This document shows, in pieces, positions 16,849 through 25,451 of a DNA stretch of 64,000 nucleotides; the stretch's first letter is position 1, and each line of letters begins with the position of its first letter. This DNA comes from Streptomyces sp. NBC_01591 (GTDB taxonomy: Bacteria; Actinomycetota; Actinomycetes; Streptomycetales; Streptomycetaceae). The translations under genes were made by a program, and so were the position numbers. The notes under the pieces are model-generated. The model was not told the DNA's origin, did not search any database, and saw nothing but the letters and a program-made list of their open reading frames with translations. The stretch spans positions 6,758,001 through 6,822,000 of the forward strand of contig NZ_CP109327.1 in the NCBI RefSeq assembly GCF_035918155.1, in the 5' to 3' direction.

Positions 16849-17439
16849 TCAGCTCTGAGGCGTGAGGGACGGCAGGGTGAACCACACCGCCTTGCCGTGC
16901 TCCGTCGTGCGGTGGCCGCAGGACGAGCTGAGCGTACGGATCAGCAGCAGACCCCGGCCCTGTTCCTGCCAGGGGTCCGGCTCGCTGCCGGGCCGCGGGA
17001 AGGACAGGCCGCCCGGCGGGGCGGGGTCGCGGTCGTGGACCTCGACCTGGCAGCCGGTCGGCAGGAGCTCCACCACCAGCTCGATGGGCTCGTCGCTCCG
17101 GGTGTGTTCGACCGCGTTGGCGACCAGCTCCGCGGTGAGGAGCTCGGCGGTGTCGGTGTCGGCCGGTGCGTCGATGTCCGCGAGTGCGGTACGGATCAGG
17201 GCACGGGCAATCGGCACGGCCGCCGTCGAGTGCGGCAGCGCGATCCGCCAGGAGGCGGGGAGGGGGACATCGGGGGGCACGGCATGGTTTCCGTTCCGGG
17301 GTTCGGGTGTGGGTGCGTGTTCGGGTGCTGGTGTGGGTGCGGGGACTCTCTGGGGGTCAAGACTTCTCGGTTTCAACCTTACGAAGTGCAACGACACAGA
17401 CAAGGGGCCGCCGACCGGTATGAAAGGGACTTTGGCCAC
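16849..17439 (-). CDS. Anti-sigma-type ATP-binding protein (HATPase_c_2)
   Basis: Up to 196 residues. The C-terminal ~130 residues form a serine-kinase-like GHKL domain: PHSTAAVPIARALIRTAL, the N-box TAELLTAELVANAVEH, EVHDRDP as G1-like motif, and GRGLLLIRTLSSSCGHR. Streptomyces encode dozens of such RsbW-like regulators, thought to bind sigma factors or anti-anti-sigma proteins. The N-terminal 60 residues are proline-rich, and the true start is unclear: the GTG at 17439 gives the longest form, but a TTG about 70 bases inside would also fit. Stand-alone gene, convergent with the permease. Partner unknown. Confidence 0.8.
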   Translation of the reverse strand: MAKVPFIPVGGPLSVSLHFVRLKPRSLDPQRVPAPTPAPEHAPTPEPRNGNHAVPPDVPLPASWRIALPHSTAAVPIARALIRTALADIDAPADTDTAELLTAELVANAVEHTRSDEPIELVVELLPTGCQVEVHDRDPAPPGGLSFPRPGSEPDPWQEQGRGLLLIRTLSSSCGHRTTEHGKAVWFTLPSLTPQS

Positions 17440-17469
17440 TGCGTCCTCACGCTCCGCTTATTGCGTACT

Positions 17470-17485
17470 CGTGACGGAAGTCACG
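17470..17485. promoter_or_regulatory. CGTGAC-N4-GTCACG inverted repeat in the divergent spacer
   Basis: CGTGACGGAAGTCACG forms 6-bp perfect arms between the minus-strand ATPase gene and the enoyl-CoA hydratase gene, 59 bp before the latter's start. A candidate operator for the aromatic degradation genes; no regulator gene is adjacent. Confidence 0.35.
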
Positions 17486-17543
17486 TAGCAGTGATAAGTT
17501 CGGCTGCAGGTAGCAGCCCGACGGCTGAAGGGGAGCCCCCTCC

Positions 17544-18371
17544 ATGAGCCCGTTTCCCAGCTCCGCCCCGCACACGGACGACTGGCGCCATCTGCGGCTG
17601 ACGACGGACGACGGGGTTGCCACCGTCACGCTCGCCCGGCCCGAGAAACTCAACGCGCTCACCTTCGGCGCCTACGCCGACCTGCGCGACCTGCTCGCCG
17701 AACTGTCCCGTGAACGCAGCGTGCGCGCTCTCGTGCTCGCGGGGGAGGGCCGCGGATTCTGCTCCGGCGGAGATGTCGACGACATCATCGGCGCGACACT
17801 CGCCATGGACACCGCCCAGCTCCTCGATTTCAACCGCATGACCGGGCAGGTGGTGCGGGCCCTCCGTGAAACCCCCTTCCCCGTCATCGCCGCCGTACAC
17901 GGGGTGGCGGCGGGTGCGGGGGCGGTTCTCGCGCTGGCCGCCGACTTCCGGATCGCCGATCCGTCGGCCCGTTTCGCCTTCCTGTTCACCAAGGTCGGCC
18001 TCTCCGGCGGCGACATGGGCGCCGCCTACCTGCTGCCGCGCGTCGTCGGCCTCGGCCATGCCACCCGGCTGCTGATGCTCGGCGAACCGGTCCGGGCACC
18101 CGAAGCGGAACGGATCGGGCTGATCAGCGAGCTGACCGACGAGGGCCAGGCGGACGTACGCGCGGCGGCGCTCGCCCGCCGCCTCGCCGACGGACCGGCC
18201 CTCGCCCTCGCCCAGACCAAGGCCCTGCTCACCGCCGAACTCGACATGCCGCTCGCCGCCGCGGTCGAGATGGACGCCGCCACCCAGGCCCTCCTGATGC
18301 ACGGCGACGACTACGCCGAATTCCATGCCGCCTTCACCGAGAAGCGGCCACCGAAATGGCAGGGCAGGTAG
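17544..18371 (+). CDS. Enoyl-CoA hydratase/isomerase family protein
   Basis: 275 residues, ATG 17544, ribosome site GAAGGGGAG upstream. Crotonase fold: TLARPEKLNALTFGAY, then the oxyanion-hole region GRGFCSGGDVDDI near residues 68-80 and AAVHGVAAGAGAVLALAADFRIA near 112-134. It lies four bases before the hydroxylase/reductase gene, so the two are one transcript. In 2-aminobenzoyl-CoA or related pathways a crotonase acts on the ring after reduction, by hydration or ring opening; this is the likely role here. The exact reaction cannot be read from sequence. Confidence 0.88.
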   Translation: MSPFPSSAPHTDDWRHLRLTTDDGVATVTLARPEKLNALTFGAYADLRDLLAELSRERSVRALVLAGEGRGFCSGGDVDDIIGATLAMDTAQLLDFNRMTGQVVRALRETPFPVIAAVHGVAAGAGAVLALAADFRIADPSARFAFLFTKVGLSGGDMGAAYLLPRVVGLGHATRLLMLGEPVRAPEAERIGLISELTDEGQADVRAAALARRLADGPALALAQTKALLTAELDMPLAAAVEMDAATQALLMHGDDYAEFHAAFTEKRPPKWQGR

Positions 18372-18375
18372 CGCG

Positions 18376-20688
18376 ATGCCGTCCCGAGCGGCTGCGGCCG
18401 GTGCGACCCGGACCGGCGTGAAGCGCATCGCGGTCATCGGTGGCGGGCCCGGAGGGCTCTACGCCGCGGCCCTGCTGAAGCGGCTCGACCCGGAGCGCGA
18501 CATCACCGTCTGGGAGCGCAACGCCCCCGAGGACACCTTCGGCTTCGGCGTCGTCCTCTCCGACGAGACCCTCGGCGGCATCGAACACGCCGACCCCGTC
18601 GTGTACCGCGCGCTCGGGGGCGAATTCGTACGGTGGGACGACATCGACATCGTCCACCGCGGCGTCACCCAGACGTCCGGCGGCCACGGCTTCGCGGCGC
18701 TGGGCAGACGCAGGCTGCTGCAGATCCTGCACGACCGCTGCGAATCCCTCGGCGTACGCCTCCGCTTCCGCACCGAGGCGCCGCCGGCCGCCGAGCTGGC
18801 CGCCACGCACGACCTGGTGATCGCCGCCGACGGGGTGCACAGCACCACCCGCGCCGCCCATGCCGATGCCTTCGGCCCCCGCCTCACCACCCACCGCTGC
18901 CGCTACATCTGGCTCGCCGCCGACTTCGCCCTCGACGCCTTCCGCTTCGAGACCGCCGAGACGGCGTACGGGGTGATGCAGCTCCACGGCTACCCCTTCT
19001 CGGCCGACGCCTCCACCGTCATCGTCGAGATGCGCGAGGAGGTCTGGCGGGCCGCCGGATTCGACAGCTGCGAGGTCGGGCACTCCACGCTGCGGTGCGC
19101 CAAGATCTTCACCGAGGCGCTCGGCGGCCGGACGCTGCGCTCCAACAACTCCTCCTGGCTCACCTTCCGCACCGTCGTCAACGCCCGCTGGTCGCACGGC
19201 AACACGGTCCTCATCGGCGACGCCGCCCACACCGCGCACTTCTCCATCGGCTCCGGCACCAAACTCGCCGTCGAGGACGCCCTCGCCCTCGCCGCCTGCA
19301 TCGAGGAACAGCCCGACCTGCCGGGCGCACTGGCCGCGTACGAGGCCGAGCGGCGGCCGGTCGTCGAATCGACCCAGCGGGCCGCCGCGGCCAGCCTGCG
19401 CTGGTTCGAGGAGCTCGGCACCTACGTCGACCAGCCGCCCCGCCAGTTCGCCTTCAACCTCCTCACCCGCAGCCGCCGCGTCACCCACGACAACCTGCGG
19501 CTGCGCGACGCCTCCTTCACCGCCGCCGTCGAGGAGGAGTTCGGCTGCGCCCCGGGCATCCCGCCGATGTTCACCCCGCTGCGGCTGCGCGGCCTCGAAC
19601 TCCGTAACCGCGTCGTCGTCTCGCCCATGGACATGTACTCGGCCGTCGACGGCGTCCCCGGCGACTTCCACCTCGTCCACCTGGGCGCACGCGCGCTCGG
19701 CGGCGCCGGTCTCGTCATGACGGAGATGGTCTGCGTCAGCGCCGAGGGCCGCATCACCCCCGGCTGCACCGGCCTCTACACCCCCGAACAGGCCGCCGCC
19801 TGGACCCGGATCACCGACTTCGTCCACGCGAGCGCGCCCGGCACGGCCATCGGCGTCCAACTCGGCCACTCCGGGCGCAAGGGCTCCACCAAACTGATGT
19901 GGGAAGGCATCGACCAGCCCCTCGACCAAGGCAACTGGCCGCTCGCCGCCGCCTCCCCGATCCCGTACGCGGACGGCGTCAACCAGGTCCCGCACGCCCT
20001 GGACCGGGCCGGACTCGACGCCGTGCGCGAGCAGTTCGCAGCGGCGGCCCGGCGCGCCGACCACTGCGGCTTCGACCTGCTCGAACTCCACTGCGCACAC
20101 GGCTACCTGCTCTCCGGCTTCCTCTCGCCGCTCACCAATCACCGCACCGACGAGTACGGCGGATCGCTGCGCAACCGGCTCCGCTTCCCCCTCGAGGTCT
20201 TCGACGCGATCCGCGCCGACTGGCCCGACGACCGGCCCATGACCGTCCGGATCTCCGCCACGGACTGGGTCGAGGGCGGCACCACGGCCGAGGACGCCGT
20301 CGAGATCGCCCGCGCCTTCGTCGCCCACGGGGCCGATGCCATCGACGTCTCCACCGGCCAGGTCGTGCCCGGTGAGCGCCCCGAGTTCGGCCGCTCGTAC
20401 CAGACCCCGTACGCGGACCGGATCCGCAACACCCTGTGCGTGCCCGTCATCGCGGTCGGCGCGATCTCCTCCTGGGACGACGTCAACTCCCTGCTGCTCG
20501 CGGGCCGGGCCGACCTCTGCGCCCTGGCCCGTCCCCACCTCTACGACGCGCACTGGACGCTGCACGCGGCGGCCGAGCAGGGCTACGAAGGACCGGGCGC
20601 GCCCTGGCCGCTCCCGTACCGCGCGGGCAGCCGCACCCCGCCGACGGGCCGCACGGACGCGCCGAAGCCGCGGCTCACCCTGGAGTGA
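18376..20688 (+). CDS. Bifunctional salicylyl-CoA 5-hydroxylase / 2-aminobenzoyl-CoA monooxygenase-reductase type flavoenzyme
   Basis: 770 residues, a natural fusion. Residues ~15-390 are a class A flavin monooxygenase (IAVIGGGPGGLYAA; VIAADGVHS; LIGDAAHTAHFSIGSG). Residues ~400-750 are an old-yellow-enzyme-type NADH:flavin oxidoreductase (FTPLRLRGLELRNRVVVSPM; GVQLGHSGRKGS; LHCAHGYLLSGFLSPLTN). This architecture is known for 2-aminobenzoyl-CoA monooxygenase/reductase and for enzymes annotated as salicylyl-CoA 5-hydroxylase. It would hydroxylate the CoA-activated ring and then reduce it. I use ATG 18376; a GTG at 18420 beginning MKRIAVIGGG is an alternative. Its end overlaps the convergent gene by 14 bp. 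Confidence 0.88.
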   Translation: MPSRAAAAGATRTGVKRIAVIGGGPGGLYAAALLKRLDPERDITVWERNAPEDTFGFGVVLSDETLGGIEHADPVVYRALGGEFVRWDDIDIVHRGVTQTSGGHGFAALGRRRLLQILHDRCESLGVRLRFRTEAPPAAELAATHDLVIAADGVHSTTRAAHADAFGPRLTTHRCRYIWLAADFALDAFRFETAETAYGVMQLHGYPFSADASTVIVEMREEVWRAAGFDSCEVGHSTLRCAKIFTEALGGRTLRSNNSSWLTFRTVVNARWSHGNTVLIGDAAHTAHFSIGSGTKLAVEDALALAACIEEQPDLPGALAAYEAERRPVVESTQRAAAASLRWFEELGTYVDQPPRQFAFNLLTRSRRVTHDNLRLRDASFTAAVEEEFGCAPGIPPMFTPLRLRGLELRNRVVVSPMDMYSAVDGVPGDFHLVHLGARALGGAGLVMTEMVCVSAEGRITPGCTGLYTPEQAAAWTRITDFVHASAPGTAIGVQLGHSGRKGSTKLMWEGIDQPLDQGNWPLAAASPIPYADGVNQVPHALDRAGLDAVREQFAAAARRADHCGFDLLELHCAHGYLLSGFLSPLTNHRTDEYGGSLRNRLRFPLEVFDAIRADWPDDRPMTVRISATDWVEGGTTAEDAVEIARAFVAHGADAIDVSTGQVVPGERPEFGRSYQTPYADRIRNTLCVPVIAVGAISSWDDVNSLLLAGRADLCALARPHLYDAHWTLHAAAEQGYEGPGAPWPLPYRAGSRTPPTGRTDAPKPRLTLE

Positions 20689-21106
20689 CGGGCAGGCACT
20701 CGTGGCACAGACACCGGTCCGGGTGCGGGGCCCCGTGGTGGGCGTGCCGCTCCTCGCGGGCGACCCGCTCCAGCAGGGCGGCCAGCTCCTCGGCCTCCTC
20801 CCGGGTGGCGGCACCCCGGCCGGCGCACCGCTTCAGCACGGCCGGGGCGTACACCAACTGCGCCCGGAAGGTGTGCAGATGGCGGGTCCCCGTGTCGATG
20901 GTGATCCAGTGGCCGGTGTGCCGCCCGTGTCCCACCGTGGTCAGCTGCTGGTGCCCCATCCCCGGGTAGGTGTCGACGACGTACACCTTCGCCCCGCCCC
21001 GGTACGCCTTCGTGCCGGGACGGAGCTCCTGGCCGAGGTCCCCGTACCGCCGCCACAGCACCACGTTCGCCGCGACCAGCCACGCGGGTTCCGGCGGTCC
21101 GCTCAT
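20675..21106 (-). CDS. Conserved hypothetical protein, Cys-rich tail
   Basis: 143 residues, ATG 21106, overlapping the stop of the acetyltransferase gene by ATGA. Not recognised as a named family. A soluble beta-rich core (AKVYVVDTYPGMGHQQLTTVGHGR, GHWITIDTGTRHLHTF) is followed by a helix (REEAEELAALLERVAREER) and a short tail CLCHECLP with three cysteines that could bind a metal. No signal peptide. Translational coupling suggests it works with, or is modified by, the GNAT enzyme. Confidence 0.65.
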   Translation of the reverse strand: MSGPPEPAWLVAANVVLWRRYGDLGQELRPGTKAYRGGAKVYVVDTYPGMGHQQLTTVGHGRHTGHWITIDTGTRHLHTFRAQLVYAPAVLKRCAGRGAATREEAEELAALLERVAREERHAHHGAPHPDRCLCHECLPVTPG

Positions 21107-21924
21107 TGCTCCGCCGCGCTGATCAGCAGCCGGTCCGCGACCGGCCGGTAGCCGATGCGTTGGTACACGCCGTTGCTGGTGGGGTTCGCGAGGTCGGTGA
21201 AGAGCAGCACCTCCTGCGCGCCGGCCTCCCTCGCCGCCCGGCTGATCTCCGCCGTCACCGCGGCGGCGTAGCCCCGGCCGCGGTGCTCCGGCGGTGTGTA
21301 GACCGCCGCGACCCGCACCGTGCCCGCGATCTGCGGTGAGACGCCCGCCATCGACACCGGGACACCGCCGTCCTCCCAGAGCGTCAGCCTGCCGGAAGCC
21401 GTGCGCTCGTCCACCTGCCGCTCGGCCTGGCTGCCGGACTGGCCGACCTGATCGGCGAAGGCGAGATGCCAGCGCACCAGCAGCTCCCGGTCGGCGGCGA
21501 CGGCGGCCCTGGGCCGTCCCGCGGGGGCGGGGGACGGCGGGGTCAGCGTCGCCAGGCGGTAGAGCCGCTGCTCCTGGTCGACCCGGTGACCGGGCCAGGT
21601 CGCGGCGAGCACCTCGGCGGTGGCCCGGTCCGCGTTGATCCGGGTCAGGGGGAGCGCGGCGGCCAGCGGACCGATCGCCTCCGGGGCGACGGATCCCAGC
21701 ACCGGCGGAAAGGGTGGGGTCCGCACCAGCGTCCCCGCGACCTCGCCGTCCGCCCCGCGCCACCAGCCCAGCAGCGGGGCGCCGTCGCCGTAGGCGTGCG
21801 GGCCGCGCCGCCGCAGGGTCTCGGTGACGGTCAGGATCAGGGTGTTCTCGGCGGGCCGGGCGGCGAGGGAGGGGCCGGCCGCGTCGAGGAAGGCATCGAC
21901 GTCGTCGGTGAAGGTCCAGTTCAT
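21103..21924 (-). CDS. GNAT family N-acetyltransferase
   Basis: 273 residues, ATG 21924. The C-terminal GNAT domain carries VAAVYTPPEHRGRGYAAAVTAEIS, the acetyl-CoA pyrophosphate-binding motif Q/R-x-x-G-x-G/A, near residue 205-228, and LLFTDLANPTSNGVYQRIGYRPV near the end. The N-terminal ~130 residues resemble the extra domain found in other large Streptomyces GNAT proteins. It lies between the two halves of the aromatic cluster but on the opposite strand and is not an obvious member of the pathway. Substrate unknown. Confidence 0.85.
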   Translation of the reverse strand: MNWTFTDDVDAFLDAAGPSLAARPAENTLILTVTETLRRRGPHAYGDGAPLLGWWRGADGEVAGTLVRTPPFPPVLGSVAPEAIGPLAAALPLTRINADRATAEVLAATWPGHRVDQEQRLYRLATLTPPSPAPAGRPRAAVAADRELLVRWHLAFADQVGQSGSQAERQVDERTASGRLTLWEDGGVPVSMAGVSPQIAGTVRVAAVYTPPEHRGRGYAAAVTAEISRAAREAGAQEVLLFTDLANPTSNGVYQRIGYRPVADRLLISAAEQ

Positions 21925-21992
21925 GCTTCATCCTGCCGGGTGCGTACGGCACGGGGCACCCGTATTTCGGGCCGGTTGCCCGGCCCTCCGGG

Positions 21993-23594
21993 TCAGTCGT
22001 CCCGCAGCCGGAAGCGCTGGAGCTTGCCGGTGGCGGTACGGGGCAGCGCGGGCAGGAACTCGATGACGCGCGGGCACTTGTGCGGGGCCAGCTCGCTCTT
22101 CACGTACGCGCGCAGTTCGTCGGCCGCCGTCTCCGCGCCCTCGCGCAGCACCACGTACGCCACCACGATCTGGCCGCGCAGCTCGTCCGCCCGGCCCACC
22201 ACGGCTGCCTCGGCCACCGAGGGGTGGTGCAGCAGGGCGTCCTCGACCTCGGGGCCCGCGATGTTGTAGCCGGAGGAGATGATCATGTCGTCGGCGCGGG
22301 CCACGTAACGGAAGTAGCCGTCCGTGTCCCGCACATAGGTGTCCCCGGTGAGGTTCCAGCCGTGCGCCACATAGTCCCGCTGGCGCCCGTCGGCGAGATA
22401 GCGGCAGCCGACCGGACCGCGTACGGCGAGCAGTCCGGGCTCCCCGTCCGGCACCGGCTGCCCGTCGCGGTCCAGTACCAGGGCCTGCCAGCCGGGCACG
22501 GGGACCCCGGTGGTGCCGGGGCGGATCGCGTCGTCGGCGGCCGAGATGAAGATGTGCAGCAGCTCGGTGGCGCCGATGCCGTTGATGATGCGCAGCCCCG
22601 TCCGCTCCTGCCACGACCGCCAGGTGGCGACCGGAAGGTTCTCCCCGGCCGAGACGCAGCGTCGCAGCGCGCTCAGATCGTGGTGGTCGATGTGGTCGAG
22701 CATCACGCGGTAGGCGGTCGGCGCGGTGAAGAGCACCGATACGCGGTGGGCGGCGAGCGCGGGCAGTAACTGCGCCGGGCCGGACTGTTCGAGCAGCAGG
22801 GCACTGGCACCGGCCCGCAGCGGGAAGACCACCAGACCGCCGAGCCCGAAGGTGAAGCCGAGCGGCGGACTGCCGGTGAACACGTCGTCGGGAGTGGGCC
22901 GGAGCACATGGGCGGAGAAGGTGTCGGCGATGGCGAGCACATCCCGGTGGAAGTGCATACAGCCCTTCGGGCGTCCGGTGGTGCCCGAGGTGAAGGCGAT
23001 CAGCGCGACATCGTCCGCCGCCGTGTCCACGGCCCGGTACGGCCCGTTCCTCGCCTCCGCCAGGCGCAGCAGATCGTCCGCGGCGTCACCTCCGTACGCC
23101 GTGATCCGCAGCCCTGGCACCTCGGCCTTCACCAGGTCGTCGACCGCCCGGACATCGCACAGTGCGTGACTCACCCGGGCGATGGAACACATGGTGGCGA
23201 GTTCGGCGGACCGCTGCCGGTCCAGCACCGTGACGGCGATCGCGCCGGCCTTCAGCACCGCGAGCCAGCAGGCGGCCAGATGGGGGGTGGTGGGGCCGCG
23301 CAGCAGGACGCGGTTGCCGGGGACGACCCCCAGATCGGAGGTGAGGACATGGGCGATCCGGTCCACCCGCTCCCGCAGCTCCCCGTAGCTCCACACCGCG
23401 CCGTCCGAGGCACGGAAGGCGGGGCGGTCGGGGCCGAAGCGGTCGGCCGTACGGTCCAGCAGTTCCGCCGCGCAGTTGAGGCGGTCCGGATAGTGCAGTT
23501 CGGGAAGGTCGAAGAGCAGTTCCGGCCACTGGTCCTGGGGTGGCAGGTGCTCCCTGGCGAAGGTGTCGAGGTGCGCTGAGGTCTTCGGGTCCAT
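21993..23594 (-). CDS. Benzoate/2-aminobenzoate-type CoA ligase (AMP-binding)
   Basis: 533 residues, ATG 23594. Adenylate-forming enzyme with P-loop-like A3 motif FTSGTTGRPKG near residues 201-211, PPLGFTFGLGGLVVFPLRAG, GIGATELLHIF, and the C-terminal ATGKLQRF with the catalytic lysine. The sequence type is that of benzoate and aminobenzoate CoA ligases. It would activate the aromatic acid for the hydroxylase/reductase at 18376. A truncated, clearly related copy lies at 41393. It is divergent from the acyl-CoA dehydrogenase gene, sharing a 194-bp promoter region. Confidence 0.88.
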   Translation of the reverse strand: MDPKTSAHLDTFAREHLPPQDQWPELLFDLPELHYPDRLNCAAELLDRTADRFGPDRPAFRASDGAVWSYGELRERVDRIAHVLTSDLGVVPGNRVLLRGPTTPHLAACWLAVLKAGAIAVTVLDRQRSAELATMCSIARVSHALCDVRAVDDLVKAEVPGLRITAYGGDAADDLLRLAEARNGPYRAVDTAADDVALIAFTSGTTGRPKGCMHFHRDVLAIADTFSAHVLRPTPDDVFTGSPPLGFTFGLGGLVVFPLRAGASALLLEQSGPAQLLPALAAHRVSVLFTAPTAYRVMLDHIDHHDLSALRRCVSAGENLPVATWRSWQERTGLRIINGIGATELLHIFISAADDAIRPGTTGVPVPGWQALVLDRDGQPVPDGEPGLLAVRGPVGCRYLADGRQRDYVAHGWNLTGDTYVRDTDGYFRYVARADDMIISSGYNIAGPEVEDALLHHPSVAEAAVVGRADELRGQIVVAYVVLREGAETAADELRAYVKSELAPHKCPRVIEFLPALPRTATGKLQRFRLRDD

Positions 23595-23606
23595 GACGGA
23601 TCGCCC

Positions 23607-23664
23607 CCTTATCGCCTCTGGAGCGTATCGTTTGGGTGACGGTAGTCAACGGTCCGCGATAAGG
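23607..23664. promoter_or_regulatory. Spaced 9-bp inverted repeat between ligase and dehydrogenase genes
   Basis: CCTTATCGC at 23607-23615 and its exact reverse complement GCGATAAGG at 23656-23664 face each other across 40 bp in the divergent promoter region. A regulator bound to both could control the two halves of the cluster together. Inference from symmetry only. Confidence 0.4.
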
Positions 23665-23787
23665 CGAGTGGACTGGAATTCGAACGGGTGGGAAGACGAG
23701 CACGGGAACGGACGGACAACAGGCCGGAGCGCCGATGCGAAGAACGGGCATGAGAAACCGAGAAGACGCGACGAGCGAGGTGCCGGT

Positions 23788-24915
23788 ATGACGGCATTCT
23801 CGCTCGACCCGGCGCAGACCGCCTGGTGTGAAGAGCTAAGAACCCTTGCCGAACAGCAACTGCGCCCCCTCGCCGAGAAGGGCGACCCCGGCCATGTCAA
23901 CCGCCCCCTGATCGCCGCACTCGGCGAGTCGGGCCTGCTGGACCGGATGCTGAACTCCGGCGCCCTCGACCTCTGTCTGCTCCGCGAGTCCCTGGCCCGC
24001 GGCTGCACGGAGGCCGAGACCGCGCTGGCCCTCCAGGGCCTCGGCACCCACCCCCTGGTCCGGGCGGGCACCCCGGCGCACCGCGATCGCTGGCTCCCCG
24101 AGGTGCGGGCGGGTCGCGCCGTCGCCGCCTTCGCACTCAGCGAACCGGGTGCGGGCTCCGACGCGGCGGCCCTCGCCCTGGGCGCCGACCCCGCCCCCGG
24201 CGGTTGGCGGCTGACCGGCGAGAAGTGCTGGATCTCCAACGCGCCGGAGGCCGACTTCTACACCGTGTTCGCCCGCACGACCCAGGGCGCCGGCTCCCGC
24301 GGAGTCACCGCGTTCCTGGTCCCCGCCGACCGCCCCGGACTGAGCGGCACCGCCCTCGACATGCTCTCTCCGCACCCGATCGGGGCCCTGGCCTTCGACG
24401 GCGTCCCGGTCACCGCCGACGACGTCCTCGGCGAACCGGACCGGGGCTTCCGGGTCGCCATGGACACCCTCAACCTGTTCCGCCCCAGCGTCGGCGCGTT
24501 CGCCGTCGGCATGGCCCGCGCCGCCCTCGACGCCACGGTGGAGCACACCGCCCACCGCACCGCGTTCGGCGGCCCGTTGAAGGACCTGCAGGCCGTCTCC
24601 CACCAGGTAGCCGAGATGGCCACCCGGACCGAGGCCGCCCGGCTCCTGGTGTACGCGGCGGCCGCCGCTTACGACGCGGGGGAGTCCGGCGTGCCGCGCC
24701 GGGCCGCCATGGCGAAGCTGTACGCCACCGAGACCGCGCAGTACGTCGTCGACACCGCCGTCCAGCTGCACGGCGCCCGCGCCCTGCGCCGCGGTCACCT
24801 CCTCGAACACCTCTACCGGGAGGTCCGCGCGCCACGGATCTACGAGGGCGCCAGCGAGGTCCAGCGCACGATCATCGCCAAGGAGCTGTACGTGAGCCGG
24901 GAGGCCTCCGCATGA
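23788..24915 (+). CDS. Acyl-CoA dehydrogenase
   Basis: 375 residues, ATG 23788. FAD-dependent alpha-beta desaturation of a CoA thioester. Motifs: FALSEPGAGSDAAAL near residue 115-130, KCWISNAPEADFYTVFART, and the C-terminal IYEGASEVQRTIIAKEL, whose Glu is in the position of the catalytic base. It is coupled to the RidA gene by ATGA. Within the cluster it would oxidise a reduced ring-derived or ring-opened CoA intermediate on the way to beta-oxidation. The flanking genes support this, but the substrate is inferred. Confidence 0.9.
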   Translation: MTAFSLDPAQTAWCEELRTLAEQQLRPLAEKGDPGHVNRPLIAALGESGLLDRMLNSGALDLCLLRESLARGCTEAETALALQGLGTHPLVRAGTPAHRDRWLPEVRAGRAVAAFALSEPGAGSDAAALALGADPAPGGWRLTGEKCWISNAPEADFYTVFARTTQGAGSRGVTAFLVPADRPGLSGTALDMLSPHPIGALAFDGVPVTADDVLGEPDRGFRVAMDTLNLFRPSVGAFAVGMARAALDATVEHTAHRTAFGGPLKDLQAVSHQVAEMATRTEAARLLVYAAAAAYDAGESGVPRRAAMAKLYATETAQYVVDTAVQLHGARALRRGHLLEHLYREVRAPRIYEGASEVQRTIIAKELYVSREASA

Positions 24916-25313
24916 GTCCGGTCCACCGGATCAACCCCGTCGAGCTGTCTCCGCCGACGGGTTTCTCGCACGCCGTCACGGTCACCGGCAGCCAACTGGT
25001 CTTCCTGGCCGGGCAGACCGCCCTCGACCAGGACGGCAAGGTCGTCGGTGACGACCTGCCCGAGCAGTTCGCGACGGCGCTCGCCAATCTGCTCACCGCC
25101 CTGCGCGCGGCGGGCGGCGCCCCGGCGGACCTCGCCCGGGTCACCGTGTACGCCACCGATGTGCCCGACTACCGCGAACGGGCCGCGGAACTGGGCCGGA
25201 TCTGGCGGCGGCTGGCGGGCCGCGACTACCCGGCGATGGCGGTCATCGGCGTGGCCAGGCTCTGGGACGAGCAGGCCCTGGTGGAGATCGACGGGGTGGC
25301 GGTACTGCCGTGA
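24912..25313 (+). CDS. RidA family protein (enamine/imine deaminase)
   Basis: 133 residues, ATG 24912, overlapping the dehydrogenase stop. RidA/YjgF fold: PTGFSHAVTVTGSQLVFLAGQTALDQDGKVVG, LLTALRAAGGAPADLARVTVYATDV, and the closing YPAMAVIGVARLWDEQALVEIDGVAVL. Members hydrolyse reactive 2-aminoacrylate and other enamines/imines; related proteins appear in aminobenzoate pathways. The usual Arg of the deaminase site is not evident in the final segment (IGVARLWDEQALVEID), so activity needs caution. Its presence argues for an amino-substituted substrate of this cluster. Confidence 0.87.
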   Translation: MSPVHRINPVELSPPTGFSHAVTVTGSQLVFLAGQTALDQDGKVVGDDLPEQFATALANLLTALRAAGGAPADLARVTVYATDVPDYRERAAELGRIWRRLAGRDYPAMAVIGVARLWDEQALVEIDGVAVLP

Positions 25314-25318
25314 ACGCA

Positions 25319-25350
25319 CCGTACGGGCCCGGCGATCCGGGCCCGTACGG
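25319..25350 (+). terminator. Hairpin after the RidA gene
   Basis: CCGTACGGGCCCGG at 25319-25332 and CCGGGCCCGTACGG at 25337-25350 form a perfect 14-bp stem with a CGAT loop, 5 bp after the stop codon. No T-tract. Likely the end of the dehydrogenase-RidA transcript. Confidence 0.75.
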
Positions 25351-25356
25351 GCATCG

Positions 25357-25440
25357 GCGTATCAACGCGTATCAACGCGTATCAACGCATATCAACGCGC
25401 ATCAACGCGCATCAACGCGCATCAACGTGTATCAGCGCGC
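25357..25440. repeat. Tandem 10-bp repeat, about eight copies
   Basis: The unit GCGTATCAAC is repeated about eight times without spacers. The first three copies are identical, later ones read GCATATCAAC, GCGCATCAAC (three times) and GTGTATCAGC. The period is one helical turn. It lies between the hairpin that ends the RidA gene and the stop of the convergent FAD monooxygenase, outside any convincing gene. Confidence 0.9.
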
Positions 25441-25451
25441 GCCGGCGCCGA

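Noticed and set aside
25357..25440. CRISPR array
   Set aside because: Units are 10 bp and contiguous with no spacers, and no cas gene is present.
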